Positions 54,259-64,000 of a stretch of DNA of 64,000 nt are shown here, one piece after another. The position numbers and the translations under genes were made by a program. The DNA comes from Candidatus Endomicrobium embiratermitis. GTDB lineage: Bacteria; Elusimicrobiota; Endomicrobiia; Endomicrobiales; Endomicrobiaceae. Location: positions 1 through 64,000 of the forward strand of contig WQYI01000009.1 in NCBI GenBank assembly GCA_009781315.1. The letters are read 5' to 3'. Within the stretch, counting starts at the first letter, position 1; every line of letters begins with the position of its first letter. The notes under the pieces are model-generated. The model was not told the DNA's origin. It worked only from the letters and a program-made list of their open reading frames with translations, and did not search any database.

Positions 54259-57200
54259 TTATTTTTCTATTTCCTGAGGTTTGAGTCCTGTTCCCGCGGG
54301 TATAAGATGCCCGATGGAAACGTTTTCTTTTAAACCTCTTAATGTATCAATCTGTCCGGAAACCGCGGCTTCAGTCAAAATTCTTGTAGTCTCTTGGAAC
54401 GAAGCGGCCGATATGAATGAATCCGACGACAACGACGCTTTCGTTATACCAAGAAGAATAGGATGCGCAACTGGCGCTTTGCCGTTTCTGCTCTTAACGG
54501 ATCTTCTGTCGTTTTCGTATTTATATCTTGAAACGATTTCACCGTTAAGATATTTGCTGTCTCCGGAATCCATTATTCTGACATTAGACAACATCTGCCT
54601 TACTATTATTTCAATGTGTTTATCGTTAATCGTAACGCCTTGCAGCCTGTAAACCTGCTGTATTTCGTTTACAAGATATTCCTGAACCTCTTTAGGCCCT
54701 TTAACTTTAAGAATATCGTGGGGATTTACCGCGCCGTCCGATAACGCTTCGCCTTCTTTTACCCTGTCGCCTTCATAGACGACCAAATGGCGTCCCGCCG
54801 GTATAAGGTAATCCTTTTTCATTTTAGTTTCAGGGTTTTCGACTTCCACTTTCACGCTGCCTTTGGAAGTAGGTCCGCCCAAATGAACCACGCCGTCGAT
54901 TTCCGAAACGACAGCCGCGTTTCTCGGTCTGCGTCCTTCAAAAAGTTCGGCGACTCTGGGGAGACCGCCCGTGATGTCTCTGGATTTAGAAACTTCCTGC
55001 GGAATTTTCGCAAGAACGTCGCCCGTTTTAATTTTATCTCCGTCGTGAACGACAAGAGTGGTGTCAACCGGAAGCGGATATTCCGCGACCGTTTTACCGT
55101 CTTTCTTAACGACGATTCTGGGACTTTTTCTGTCCGAAGGATGTTCTATAATAACTCTTTCAATCTGGCCCGTTATTTTTGATTTTTCTTTCTGTAAAGT
55201 AACGCCGTCTTTCACGTCTTCAAATTTAACCGTGCCTTCAAACTCCGAAATAATCGGTTTTGAATGAGGATCCCATTTGGCTATTAAAACATTTTTCTTC
55301 ATTCCGGTCGCAGAGTCAATTTTCACTTCAACTTTCTGACCGTCCTGAACTTCTATTATAGCTCCGTAAGGTATCTGATAAACCTGCCTGCGGTGAACGG
55401 GATATTCCGTATAAGCAAGCTCGGTATTTCTGCTCAGCACTATGGTTTCGCCGTTCTTGTTTTTAATAGTTTTTAAATTATAGTAATCCGCCGTACCGCT
55501 GTTTTCGGCGTATATTTCGGAACGCTGTACAACGCGGCTTGCCGCTCCTCCGATATGAAACGTTCTGAGCGTCAGCTGCGTTCCCGGTTCGCCGATTGAC
55601 TGCGCGGCTATAATTCCGACTGCTTCGCCGACTTCAACCGGTTTGCCTGTCGCCGGATTTATACCGTAGCATTTCGCGCAAATTCCGTGCTCGGATTCGC
55701 ATGTCAAAACGCTTCTGATACCGATTTTGTCGATGCCCGCTTCAACAAGTTTCTGGGCTTTTTCGGGAGTAATAAGCTCTCCGCGTTTTACTATTAACTC
55801 GTCGTGAACAATGTCAACAACGTTATCAAGCGCAATTCTTCCCACAACGCGCTCGTCTATTTTTTCGACTACTTCGTCGCCGCTCTGAAGAGTTCCTATA
55901 AACACTCCGTTGACTGTTTTGCAGTCTTCTTCCCTTACGACAACGTCATGCGCAACGTCTATAAGCCTTCTTGTGAGATAACCGGCTTCCGCGGTTTTTA
56001 ACGCTGTATCCGAAAGACCTTTACGTCCGCCGTGAGTAGAAATAAAGTATTCCAAAACCGTCAGACCTTCGCGGAAATTTGAAATGATAGGCGTTTCAAT
56101 AATTTCTCCGACGCCGCCTGAAAGTTTCTTCTGGGGCTTTGCCATAAGTCCGCGCATACCCGCAAGCTGGCGAACCTGCTGCCTTGAACCTCTTGCGCCG
56201 GAATCGGCCATCATATATATAGAGTTAAAACGGTTTTCGCCGGTTTTAAGCGGCTCCGTGTCGTCTTTTCTCATTTCGTCAAACATAATGTCCGCTACTT
56301 CGTCGGTAACTTTTGTCCAGATGTCTATGATTTTATTGTATCTTTCGGACTCCGTTATTAAACCAAGCTTTGCTTGTTTTTCGATTTCTTTTATTTTCGC
56401 TTTCGCTTCTTTGACCATTTTTTCTTTTTTTGGCGGAATCTTCATTTCGTCTATGGAAATTGAAACGCCGGCCAAAGTCGCGTATTTGTAACCCATCTTT
56501 TTTATCTCGTCAAGAAGAACTGCTGTCCTGTATTGTCCGAGTTCTTTATAGCATCTGTCAACGAGTAAGCCCAAATCTTTTTTGCCGAGAGTTTTGTTGA
56601 TATAGCCCAAAGCGTAAGAGCCGTCTTCGTTTTTAGACATATTCTCGTTAAATATAACTCTGCCGACGGTAGTATAATTTATTACTTCTTTACCGTCTTC
56701 GGATTTATAATTTTTCCATTTCGAGACATCGCGCTGATCGCTGTCTTTGAGTTTTCCGTCCTTGATATTTGTAATGCCTGCGACTTTGATTTTCGCCTGC
56801 AAATCTATTTTTTTCTGCTGGTAAGCGCTTATAACTTCGTTCACTGACGAGAAACTTTTTCCTTCGCCCGGAACACCCGGTTTTTCTTTAGTCAAAAAGC
56901 AGCTTCCCAAAACCATATCCTGCGACGGAACCGTTATAGGTTTACCTGACGCCGGAGAAAGAATGTTTCTTGCGGCCATCATCAGCACTTTAGCTTCAAG
57001 CTGCGCTTCAAGGGAGATGGGCAAGTGGACCGCCATCTGGTCCCCGTCAAAGTCCGCGTTAAAAGCAGAACATGTAAGAGGATGCAACTGTATGGATTTG
57101 CCTTCAACCAAAACAGGCTCAAAAGCCTGAATACCGAGCCTATGAAGCGTCGGCGCTCTGTTTAAAAGAACGGGATGGTTTTTTGTGACTTTTTCAAGTA

Positions 57201-58995
57201 TATTCCAGACTTTCGCGTCGCCTCTTTCAAGCATTCTTCTTGCGGATTTAAGAGTCGCGTTTTCCTGTTTTATAAGCTCTTTTATAATAAACGGCTTGAA
57301 AAGTTCCAGAGCCATTTCTTTAGGAAGCCCGCACTGGTTTAATTTCAAATTAGGACCTACGACAATAACGCTTCTGCCCGAGTAGTCAACGCGTTTTCCG
57401 AGTAAATTCTGTCTGAAACGGCCCTGTTTGCCTTTTAACGTATCGGAAAGAGATTTTAACGGTCTGTTGCCCGCGCCGGTTACCGGACGCGTTCTTGAAT
57501 CGTTGTCTATCAAAGCGTCAACCGCTTCCTGGAGAAGTCTTTTCTCGTTATTTATCATAACCGCAGGAGCTTTCAACTGTTCTATATGACGCAGTCTGTT
57601 ATTTCTGTTTATAATTCTTCTGTACAAATCATTAAGGTCAGAGGTTGCAAACCTCCCGCCGTCCAAAGCGACAAGCGGTCTTAAATCCGGCGGTATCACA
57701 GGCAAAACGGTAAGAATCATCCACTCAGGCCTTGTATTGGAGTTTAAAAATCCTTCAACGACTCTGAGTTTTCTGATAAGCCTTGCTCTTTCCGCGTCGG
57801 ATTTAGTCTTTTTAATTTCCGCATGAATGCTTTTTGCTTCTTCGTCAAGTTTGATTTCTTCAAGCAGCTTTCTTATTGCCGCGGCGCCGATATCGACTTT
57901 TAAGTTGTCGCCGAAACCGTTATGAAGATTTTTAATGTCGCTTTCCTCAAGAAGCAGCGCGTTTTCGGGCTTTGAGAAATTTTTCATAAACGGTATTTCG
58001 TTTCTTGCTATTTCTATTCTCAAATGTCCTTCAAATTTTTTCAAACTTTCGGGGTTTTTTCTTAAAATCGCAAAGACATTGTCTTTTTCCATGTCGAAAA
58101 ATTCAATTCTAATCTTTTTGTCGGGCTCGCTTATCACGAAAGTATCGTCTTTCTGGAACTGTTCCGCCAAAATCTTTTTTATTTCGCCGCGCGACGAAGA
58201 ATCCAAATCATTATAATAATACACGCAATGCGATTTAAAATAACACTTATAATAAGTGTCGCCTTTGTCTATGTTAGCCATTATTTTTTTTGCCGCTTCG
58301 TCCGCCGACATTCCGGACTGGTCAGCCTGATATTTTACAAGATGCTTTAACTGTTTTAAAGCCTTTGGCGAATCGGAATCCAAAGTTATTTCTTCGGCTA
58401 CTACGCCGTCAAGAATGTTTTTAAATTCCTCTTTTACCACGGGGCTTGATATTCCGTACTTTATTAAGTCGAACTCTTCCTCTTTCAAAAGCATTCCTTT
58501 TTCGACAAAAGAAGAAACGCCGGCCCTGTCTTTAAGGTCGGAAGTGACGACGTATTTCGTATAATAAATCACCTTTTCTAAATCGGAAATTTTCATATTC
58601 AAAAGTATTCCGATTCTTGAAGGCGGCTTTCTCAAAAACCACAAATGCGCAACGGGAACGGCCAAATCTATATGGCCGAACCTTTCGCGCCTTACTTTAC
58701 ATTCCGTAACTTCCACTCCGCACCTGTCGCAGACCGTGCCTTTGTGTTTAATGTATTTGTATTTTCCGCAATGGCATTCCCAGTCTTTGGTAGGTCCGAA
58801 AGTCCTGTCGCAAAACAAGCCTTCTCTCTCGGGTTTGAACGTTCTGTAATTTATGGTTTCCGGCTTTTTAACTTCGCCGTAAGACCACGCTTTTATCTGT
58901 TCCGGGCTTGCTACGGTAACTTTAACGGCGTCGAAATTTGAAAAATTCGGAGCGCCTGATTTTTTCTTTGATTCTTTAAAATTTATTTTTGTCAT
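54259..58995 (-). CDS. rpoC: RNA polymerase beta' subunit
   Basis: The 1,578-aa subunit carries the zinc site [10 protein letters not shown] ... CDRCGVEV near residues 74-92 and the catalytic [20 protein letters not shown] motif. A second zinc site ([13 protein letters not shown]) lies near residue 1105. It is longer than typical. One cause is a block at about residues 182-360 between the FDLIKYG and [16 protein letters not shown] segments, not present in E. coli beta'. It follows rpoB by one base. Confidence 0.98.
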   Translation of the reverse strand: MTKINFKESKKKSGAPNFSNFDAVKVTVASPEQIKAWSYGEVKKPETINYRTFKPEREGLFCDRTFGPTKDWECHCGKYKYIKHKGTVCDRCGVEVTECKVRRERFGHIDLAVPVAHLWFLRKPPSRIGILLNMKISDLEKVIYYTKYVVTSDLKDRAGVSSFVEKGMLLKEEEFDLIKYGISSPVVKEEFKNILDGVVAEEITLDSDSPKALKQLKHLVKYQADQSGMSADEAAKKIMANIDKGDTYYKCYFKSHCVYYYNDLDSSSRGEIKKILAEQFQKDDTFVISEPDKKIRIEFFDMEKDNVFAILRKNPESLKKFEGHLRIEIARNEIPFMKNFSKPENALLLEESDIKNLHNGFGDNLKVDIGAAAIRKLLEEIKLDEEAKSIHAEIKKTKSDAERARLIRKLRVVEGFLNSNTRPEWMILTVLPVIPPDLRPLVALDGGRFATSDLNDLYRRIINRNNRLRHIEQLKAPAVMINNEKRLLQEAVDALIDNDSRTRPVTGAGNRPLKSLSDTLKGKQGRFRQNLLGKRVDYSGRSVIVVGPNLKLNQCGLPKEMALELFKPFIIKELIKQENATLKSARRMLERGDAKVWNILEKVTKNHPVLLNRAPTLHRLGIQAFEPVLVEGKSIQLHPLTCSAFNADFDGDQMAVHLPISLEAQLEAKVLMMAARNILSPASGKPITVPSQDMVLGSCFLTKEKPGVPGEGKSFSSVNEVISAYQQKKIDLQAKIKVAGITNIKDGKLKDSDQRDVSKWKNYKSEDGKEVINYTTVGRVIFNENMSKNEDGSYALGYINKTLGKKDLGLLVDRCYKELGQYRTAVLLDEIKKMGYKYATLAGVSISIDEMKIPPKKEKMVKEAKAKIKEIEKQAKLGLITESERYNKIIDIWTKVTDEVADIMFDEMRKDDTEPLKTGENRFNSIYMMADSGARGSRQQVRQLAGMRGLMAKPQKKLSGGVGEIIETPIISNFREGLTVLEYFISTHGGRKGLSDTALKTAEAGYLTRRLIDVAHDVVVREEDCKTVNGVFIGTLQSGDEVVEKIDERVVGRIALDNVVDIVHDELIVKRGELITPEKAQKLVEAGIDKIGIRSVLTCESEHGICAKCYGINPATGKPVEVGEAVGIIAAQSIGEPGTQLTLRTFHIGGAASRVVQRSEIYAENSGTADYYNLKTIKNKNGETIVLSRNTELAYTEYPVHRRQVYQIPYGAIIEVQDGQKVEVKIDSATGMKKNVLIAKWDPHSKPIISEFEGTVKFEDVKDGVTLQKEKSKITGQIERVIIEHPSDRKSPRIVVKKDGKTVAEYPLPVDTTLVVHDGDKIKTGDVLAKIPQEVSKSRDITGGLPRVAELFEGRRPRNAAVVSEIDGVVHLGGPTSKGSVKVEVENPETKMKKDYLIPAGRHLVVYEGDRVKEGEALSDGAVNPHDILKVKGPKEVQEYLVNEIQQVYRLQGVTINDKHIEIIVRQMLSNVRIMDSGDSKYLNGEIVSRYKYENDRRSVKSRNGKAPVAHPILLGITKASLSSDSFISAASFQETTRILTEAAVSGQIDTLRGLKENVSIGHLIPAGTGLKPQEIEK

Positions 58996-58996
58996 A

Positions 58997-61900
58997 TTAT
59001 TTACCGCCGTCGGCTTTAGTCTTTTCTTGGTTTTCCTTGCCGCCTTTTTCGTTTAAAAGTTCGACGTTAAGGCTCAGCGCCTTAAGTTCGTTCACCAAAA
59101 CTTTAAACGATTCGGGAACTCCCGGCTCGGATATCGACTCGCCTCTGATTATTGAATCGTACATTTTTACTCTTCCGTCAACGTCGTCCGACTTCACGGT
59201 CAAAAATTCCTGAAGTATATGCGCCGCTCCGTAACCTTCTATAGCCCACACTTCCATTTCTCCGAATCTCTGCCCGCCGAACTGCGCTTTGCCTCCCAAA
59301 GGCTGACGGGTGATAAGAGAATAAGGCCCCGTAGAACGCGCGTGCATTTTGTCTTCGACAAGATGGTTGAGTTTCATTATATACATTACGCCGATGGTAA
59401 CCTTTTCCATAAAAGGTTCGCCTGTTCTTCCGTCGTAAAGAGTAACCTTGCAGTCGTTTGTAGGAAGACTTTCTTTTTCGTATTTTGCAAGCGTTTCTTC
59501 AAGTTCGCGGCCTTTAAGCCCTCTTGCGGCCAAATCTTTTTTCTTAATAGCTATAAGCTGCGCTTTCGCTTTTCCGACATAATCTTTTATTTGTTCTTCG
59601 CTAGCGCCGTCAAAAACAGGGGTTATCATCTGGGTGTTAAGCTCTTTTCCGGCCCAGCCTAACATAATTTCCAAGAGCTGTCCCACGTTCATACGGGAAG
59701 GAATCGCAAGCGGAGAAAGAACGCAGTCAACAGGCGTGCCGTCGGGTAATCTCGGCATATCTTCAACCGGCAAAATTCTTGCCACAATGCCTTTGTTTCC
59801 GTGACGCCCCGCGAGTTTGTCGCCGACCTGCACTTTCAATTTTGCCGCTATATAGACTTTTACTATTTTATTGACCGAAACGGGCAATTCGTCGCCCTTT
59901 TTAAATCTTTCTTTTTCGGCTTCATAATTTTTCTTTACTATGTCTTCTTTAGCCTGATAAAGTTCCTCGATCTTTGCGGTTTCGGACTTATTTGCGCCGG
60001 TAAGCAGATCTTTTTTATCTTTACGCAGTTTTGCTTTTGCCGCATCGTACGTTTCGCGCATTTCGTCTTGTTTTTTCTTCTTTTCTTTGTCGGTAAGTTT
60101 TTCAAGGCGGACGAAAGTCCTTACGCCGATAACTTTACCCGACACTCCCGGAGGAACTCTCAAGGAAGCGTCCTGAACGTCCTCGGCTTTTTTGCCGAAC
60201 AACACTCTGAGCAGCCTTTCTTCCGGCGTCGTCTGCTGTTCGCCTTTAGGAGCTGTTTTTCCGACCAAAATATCGCCTCTCTGGACATAAGAGCCGACTT
60301 TTACGACTCCGTCTTCGTCAAGGTTTAACAAATCTTCCGAACCGACGTTCGGAATATCTTTTGTTATTTCTTCAGGTCTGCCTTTTGTTTCTCTGGCTTC
60401 GGTCTGGAACTCTCTTATATGCACGGACGTAAATTTATCGCCCTGTATAAGTTTCTCGGACAACAGCATCGCGTCTTCAAAGTTATATCCGTCCCAGGGC
60501 ATGTAAGCTATAAGAAGGTTTTGCCCTAAAGCGAGCTGCCCGTCTTTTGTCGCGGGACCGTCAGCGATGATCTGTCCTTTTTTCACAGTATCGCCGAGTT
60601 TAACCAAAGGTTTCTGGTCTATGCAAGTATCCTGATTTGAACGGGCGTATTTTCTTAAATTATAAACTTCAATTCCCCCGTTTTTGGAATTCACCATTAT
60701 TTCATCGGCTGAAACCGACATAACTTCGCCTTCTGCTTTCGAGGTTACGACAACTCCCGAATCTCTTGCGACTTTTTCTTCTATTCCCGTCGATACCAAA
60801 GGAGCTTCGGTAACGAGTAAAGGCACTCCCTGGCGCTGCATGTTGCAGCCCATCAAAGCGCGGTTTGCGTCGTCATGCTCAAGAAAAGGGATAAGGCCCG
60901 CGGAAACCGAAATAACCTGTATCGGAGAAATATCCATAAAATCGACTTTCGCCGGCGTCTGAAACTCGAATGAATCCCATCTGCGTCCGTGAACGGAATC
61001 GGACAGGATTTTTCCTTTATTGTCCAAAGGCGTATTAGCCTGCGCGACAAAAAATTCATCTTCCCTGTCGGCCGTCAAATATTCTATTTTATCGGTAGCT
61101 TTACCGTCTTCAACTTTTTTATAAGGCGTTTCGATTAACCCGTAAGGATTGACCCTTGCGAAAGTCGCGAGAGACGTTATCAAACCGATGTTCGGACCTT
61201 CGGGAGTTTCAATGGGGCATACGCGGCCGTAATGAGTATGATGGACGTCGCGGACTTCAAAGCCCGCTCTTTTTCTGTTAAGACCTCCGGGTCCTAAAGC
61301 CGACAAACGGCGTTTGTGCGTAAGTTCCGCAAGAGGGTTTATCTGGTCCATAAACTGCGAAAGCTGCGAAGTTCCGAAAAATTTTCTTATCTGCGCGACA
61401 AACTGCGTGATGTTCGTAAGAGAACGGGGCGTAACGTTTGACTTATCCTGATTGTTCATATGCTCTTTGACAAGCCTTGCTATCTGAACAAGCCCGATTC
61501 TTATCTGGTTTTCAAGAAGCTCGCCGACTGAACGCACGCGCCTGTTGCCTAAATGGTCTATATCGTCCAAACCTATTTTAATCATATGTCTGTTTTCGGT
61601 AAATTCCGTTTCGCCGTTGTAAAGCGCAAGCAGATATTTGAGAGTGGCCACAATGTCTTCTCTCGTCAAAGTTCTTTTGTTGTCCGCCGGAACCGGAAGT
61701 TTGAATTTTTTTGCGTAATATTCGTAAATGGGAGCGAGTTTTTTTAATATTTTGTATCTGCCGACCATTGTGAGGTCGTATCTTCTTACGGATTTGAAAA
61801 GAAGCTCTTCCAAAAATCCCTGAGCTCTTTCCTGCATTATGAATTCCTGCGTTTTTAAAACTTTATATATGTGATTTACGGCTTCTTTCTGGTTTTTTAT

Positions 61901-62770
61901 CGAATCTTTTTTAAGCGTTAAAAGTATGGAAGCGTCTTTGTGAACAAGAGCCGTCTTAAAACCTTTCGACTGAAGCTTTTTTACAAGTTCTTCTCTTAAA
62001 TCTTTCCCCGCGTCTGCGATAATTTCGCCGGTCGCTTTGTCGTAAATGTCTTCGGAAAGATACTCGTTAGCCAAAGCAGCCGACGGAGAGTCCAAAGAAA
62101 CTTCTTTTGATTCTTTGAAAAGACCCAAAATTTCATCGTCGTTTTCAAAGCCTAAAGCGCGAAGCAAAGTTGTCGCGTATATTTTTCTTTTGCGGTCGAT
62201 TCTTACATACAAAATTCCGTTCTGGTCAAACTCAAATTCTACCCATGCGCCTCTGTAAGGTATCATTCTTGCGAAATACAAAGGTTTTCCGAGTACCGTT
62301 ACTCTTTTTTCCTCGTCTTCCTCAAAAATCACGCCCGGGGAACGGTGTATCTGGCTGACAACGACTCTTTCGGCTCCGTTTATAATAAACGTCGCGGTAT
62401 CCGTCATCAAAGGAATGTCGCCGAAATAAACTTCCTGCTCGGACAATTCTTTTTCTTTTCCGTCTTCCTTTCTGTGCATAAGCCTGAGTTTGACTTTTAA
62501 AGGAAGCGCGTAAGTAGCGTCTCTTGCTATAGATTCTTCAACCGAATATTTAGGCTCGCCGAAAGAATAAGAAACATATTCCAAAACAAGACTCTCGTCG
62601 GAGTTTGTCAAAGGGAATATGTCTCTGAAAGCGCCTTCAAGACCCTGCAATTTTCTTTTTTCCGCAACGGTATCCTTTTGTAAAAACTCGGCAAAAGAAT
62701 CTTTTTGCATCTTTAAAAGAAGCGGCGGATCAATCGGAGCTCCGATTTTTCCAAAATTAATTTTGTTCAT
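58997..62770 (-). CDS. rpoB: RNA polymerase beta subunit
   Basis: The 1,257-aa subunit has the rifampicin-region block [20 protein letters not shown] followed by [31 protein letters not shown] and [20 protein letters not shown] are near the C-terminus. It has a promoter of its own 60-90 bases upstream, within a long inverted repeat. Confidence 0.98.
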   Translation of the reverse strand: MNKINFGKIGAPIDPPLLLKMQKDSFAEFLQKDTVAEKRKLQGLEGAFRDIFPLTNSDESLVLEYVSYSFGEPKYSVEESIARDATYALPLKVKLRLMHRKEDGKEKELSEQEVYFGDIPLMTDTATFIINGAERVVVSQIHRSPGVIFEEDEEKRVTVLGKPLYFARMIPYRGAWVEFEFDQNGILYVRIDRKRKIYATTLLRALGFENDDEILGLFKESKEVSLDSPSAALANEYLSEDIYDKATGEIIADAGKDLREELVKKLQSKGFKTALVHKDASILLTLKKDSIKNQKEAVNHIYKVLKTQEFIMQERAQGFLEELLFKSVRRYDLTMVGRYKILKKLAPIYEYYAKKFKLPVPADNKRTLTREDIVATLKYLLALYNGETEFTENRHMIKIGLDDIDHLGNRRVRSVGELLENQIRIGLVQIARLVKEHMNNQDKSNVTPRSLTNITQFVAQIRKFFGTSQLSQFMDQINPLAELTHKRRLSALGPGGLNRKRAGFEVRDVHHTHYGRVCPIETPEGPNIGLITSLATFARVNPYGLIETPYKKVEDGKATDKIEYLTADREDEFFVAQANTPLDNKGKILSDSVHGRRWDSFEFQTPAKVDFMDISPIQVISVSAGLIPFLEHDDANRALMGCNMQRQGVPLLVTEAPLVSTGIEEKVARDSGVVVTSKAEGEVMSVSADEIMVNSKNGGIEVYNLRKYARSNQDTCIDQKPLVKLGDTVKKGQIIADGPATKDGQLALGQNLLIAYMPWDGYNFEDAMLLSEKLIQGDKFTSVHIREFQTEARETKGRPEEITKDIPNVGSEDLLNLDEDGVVKVGSYVQRGDILVGKTAPKGEQQTTPEERLLRVLFGKKAEDVQDASLRVPPGVSGKVIGVRTFVRLEKLTDKEKKKKQDEMRETYDAAKAKLRKDKKDLLTGANKSETAKIEELYQAKEDIVKKNYEAEKERFKKGDELPVSVNKIVKVYIAAKLKVQVGDKLAGRHGNKGIVARILPVEDMPRLPDGTPVDCVLSPLAIPSRMNVGQLLEIMLGWAGKELNTQMITPVFDGASEEQIKDYVGKAKAQLIAIKKKDLAARGLKGRELEETLAKYEKESLPTNDCKVTLYDGRTGEPFMEKVTIGVMYIMKLNHLVEDKMHARSTGPYSLITRQPLGGKAQFGGQRFGEMEVWAIEGYGAAHILQEFLTVKSDDVDGRVKMYDSIIRGESISEPGVPESFKVLVNELKALSLNVELLNEKGGKENQEKTKADGGK

Positions 62771-62815
62771 TTTAACCTGCTTTTATATATAAGATGTCAG
62801 TGATTTGGCAATAAA

Positions 62816-62860
62816 TGACAAATAAGTATTTATTATATATTAAATAAATACTTTTTGTCA
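62816..62860. promoter_or_regulatory. 18-bp inverted repeat overlapping the rpoB promoter
   Basis: TGACAAATAAGTATTTATT (62816-62834) and AATAAATACTTTTTGTCA (62843-62860) pair almost perfectly with an 8-nt loop. It covers the -10 and most of the -35 of the rpoB promoter. This layout suggests repressor binding or a terminator-like structure in antisense; no U-run is present. Confidence 0.6.
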
Positions 62861-62861
62861 A
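62832..62861 (-). promoter_or_regulatory. Consensus sigma70 promoter of rpoBC
   Basis: TTGACA and TATAAT, both perfect consensus, are spaced by 18 bases on the minus strand. This gives rpoB-rpoC transcription separate from rplJL. Confidence 0.85.
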
Positions 62862-62907
62862 ACAATTTATTTATTTTTAAACGTTTTTTTGATAATTGAA
62901 CCCTTGC

Positions 62908-62947
62908 TTCTGATGCATAGATGCGTAGATGCACGGATGCATAGCTA
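62908..62947. repeat. CATGCATC-word half element (rplL/rpoB gap)
   Basis: GATGCATA, GATGCGTA, GATGCACG, GATGCATA: a single array of 8-nt words with no inverted partner. It ends near the hairpin at 62966. Confidence 0.75.
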
Positions 62948-62965
62948 CGACCTTTTGTCAGTCCC

Positions 62966-62992
62966 TTCTTAGCCTGCTAAGCAGACTAAGAA
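62966..62992 (-). terminator. Cruciform hairpin after rplL
   Basis: TTCTTAG and CTAAGAA pair outside CTGC and GCAG, with one mismatch and a 3-nt loop, 29 bases after the rplL stop. No U-run follows, so partial termination or RNA processing between rplL and rpoB is the more likely role. Confidence 0.45.
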
Positions 62993-63020
62993 AGATAGAC
63001 ACAAAAATTAGCTTTCAGAA

Positions 63021-63407
63021 TTACTTGAGTTCAACAGTCGCGCCTGCTTCCGTAAGCTTTTTCTTCATTTCTTCGGCTTCGGCTTTCGCAACGTTTTCTT
63101 TTACGGTTTTGGGAGCGCCGTCAACCAAGTCTTTCGCTTCTTTCAAGCCAAGACCCGTGAGTTCTCTTACAACTTTAATAACGTTTATTTTGTTTGCGCC
63201 AGAATTTGCAAGCACAACGTTAAATTCGGTTTTTTCTTCAGCTGCAGCGCCTGCCGCCGCGCCTACCGCCGGAGCCGCTGCTGCCGCTACGGGAGCCGCT
63301 GCCGATACGCCGAACTTTTCTTCCAAAGCTTTTACAAGCTCGGAAAGTTCAATAACCGTAAGTCCTGAAATTGCTTCAATCAACTGATCTTTAGATAATG
63401 CTGCCAT
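63021..63407 (-). CDS. rplL: 50S ribosomal protein L7/L12
   Basis: The 128-aa protein has an N-terminal helical domain ([18 protein letters not shown]), an alanine-rich hinge, and a C-terminal domain with [20 protein letters not shown]. It forms the stalk that recruits GTPase factors. A repeat lies before it. Confidence 0.97.
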   Translation of the reverse strand: MAALSKDQLIEAISGLTVIELSELVKALEEKFGVSAAAPVAAAAAPAVGAAAGAAAEEKTEFNVVLANSGANKINVIKVVRELTGLGLKEAKDLVDGAPKTVKENVAKAEAEEMKKKLTEAGATVELK

Positions 63408-63420
63408 TTTACTATCCCTC

Positions 63421-63525
63421 CAATTTTTAATTTACAATTTACAATTTACAATGAACAATTTTTGGTATTTTTTTATTTTTGCCGTTAATTGTTATTTGTT
63501 AATTGTCATTTTTTAATTGTTTTTT
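63421..63525. repeat. AATTAAC-word intergenic element (rplL/rplJ gap)
   Basis: The plus-strand arm AATTTAC, AATTTAC, AATTTAC, AATGAAC faces the inverted arm TTAATTGTTATTTGTTAATT. The minus-strand junction is AATTAACGGCAAAAAT. It fills the whole gap between the two genes. Confidence 0.8.
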
Positions 63526-64000
63526 ATGCTGTTTGTTTTTTGCTAATTGCGTCCAACACTGTCACCAAACCGCGTATATTTGCGGCAAGAACGTTTACAA
63601 AACCCGTAATAGGCGAATTCATGCTGCCGAGCATCTTCGCTATCAAAACTTCTCTTGACGGCAATGCCGACAACTGCTCTACAACCGCCGCATTTACGAA
63701 TTTTCCTTCGATAAAGCCCGCCTTTACTCTAAGTTTCGCGTGGGTTTTTGCAAATTCCACAACGACTTTTGCCGGGCTTACTATGTCGCCGTTTTCAATC
63801 ACTAAAGCGGTGGGACCGATGAAGTTGTCGCCCGTTTCAATACCCATTTCTTTAAGGGCGATTTCCGACAAAGTGTTTTTTACTACCGTGTACTCGCTGT
63901 TAAGCGGGCGGAGTTTAGAGCGAAGCTCGGAAATTTCTTCTACGTTAAGGCCGTGATATTCGGTCAATATCAAGCCTTTCATAGCTTTGAATTTCTCGGT
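63524..64000 (-). CDS. rplJ: 50S ribosomal protein L10, N-terminus cut by window edge
   Basis: 158 codons are visible. The frame stays open to position 64000 and reads TEKFKAMKGLILTEYHGLNV, so the true start lies beyond the edge; the ATG at 63982 is internal by comparison with the family, which usually has about 20 residues before this block. L10 anchors the L7/L12 stalk. Confidence 0.93.
   Translation of the reverse strand, partial: TEKFKAMKGLILTEYHGLNVEEISELRSKLRPLNSEYTVVKNTLSEIALKEMGIETGDNFIGPTALVIENGDIVSPAKVVVEFAKTHAKLRVKAGFIEGKFVNAAVVEQLSALPSREVLIAKMLGSMNSPITGFVNVLAANIRGLVTVLDAISKKQTA

Noticed and set aside
61340-61400. Possible rifampicin-resistance change in rpoB ([10 protein letters not shown] instead of the E. 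coli sequence)
   Set aside because: The same positions vary among susceptible phyla, and the key Asp, His and Ser residues are kept.
30031-63525. Word arrays as CRISPR repeats
   Set aside because: The units are 7-8 nt, contiguous without spacers, degenerate and inverted in pairs; no cas genes are present.

Overview
The window is an AT-rich bacterial chromosome segment. Almost every gene is on the minus strand, so read it from 64000 down to 1. The presence of an outer-membrane type giant autotransporter-like protein, Tat genes, MreB and a LytM peptidase points to a Gram-negative cell. The gene set and the dense intergenic repeats suggest an Elusimicrobiota/Endomicrobium-like organism. That placement is a judgement from memory of such genomes; no search was run.

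Layout in transcription order. (1) 64000-53188: rplJ (cut by the window edge), rplL, rpoB, rpoC, rpsL, rpsG. (2) 53012-50873: three genes that do not belong to the classical str operon (a Zn-ribbon protein, a coiled-coil/methyltransferase-like protein and a GNAT acetyltransferase). (3) 50722-30132: fusA and tuf, then the S10-spc-alpha cluster from rpsJ to rplQ, including secY, adk, map, infA, a short rpmJ and rpoA; no rpmD (L30) gene is present. (4) 30013-22149: mreB, a tatA-tatC-DUF362-polyferredoxin unit, argJ, tsaC-like and glyA. (5) 22000-16595: a Fic protein, a TPR protein, an RlmI-like methyltransferase and a secreted DOMON protein. (6) 16582-15377: one plus-strand gene, an M23 peptidase. 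(7) 15138-9586: DUF1015, cvpA, hisG, gltX, DUF1844, a four-helix-bundle (S23/Avd-like) gene and an FMN reductase. (8) 9020-1: a small exported protein, then the first 2,927 codons of a giant Pmp-like surface protein that continues past position 1.

The most unusual feature is a set of about 20 intergenic elements of roughly 40-180 bp that fill many gaps inside the ribosomal operons. Each has two inverted arms built from a degenerate 7- or 8-nt word. The word differs between families (GAAGTTGA, CATGCATC, AAAGTTC, AATTAAC, GAGAATA, GTTAGGA), but the edges and core are shared (TAAMGRCAA and AAAGRCAAAGACTT type motifs). Many begin at or within a few bases of the stop codon of the gene before them, and some supply a stop codon, a C-terminal tail (adk) or a start site (tsaC-like). 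One copy of the CATGCATC family carries the complete four-helix-bundle gene between its arms. A plausible reading is that the non-coding copies are ORF-less relatives of this gene-bearing element. A second repeat class (GTCATTCC/GTCATTGC palindromes) is also dispersed, and one copy seems to lie in frame inside the giant surface protein gene.
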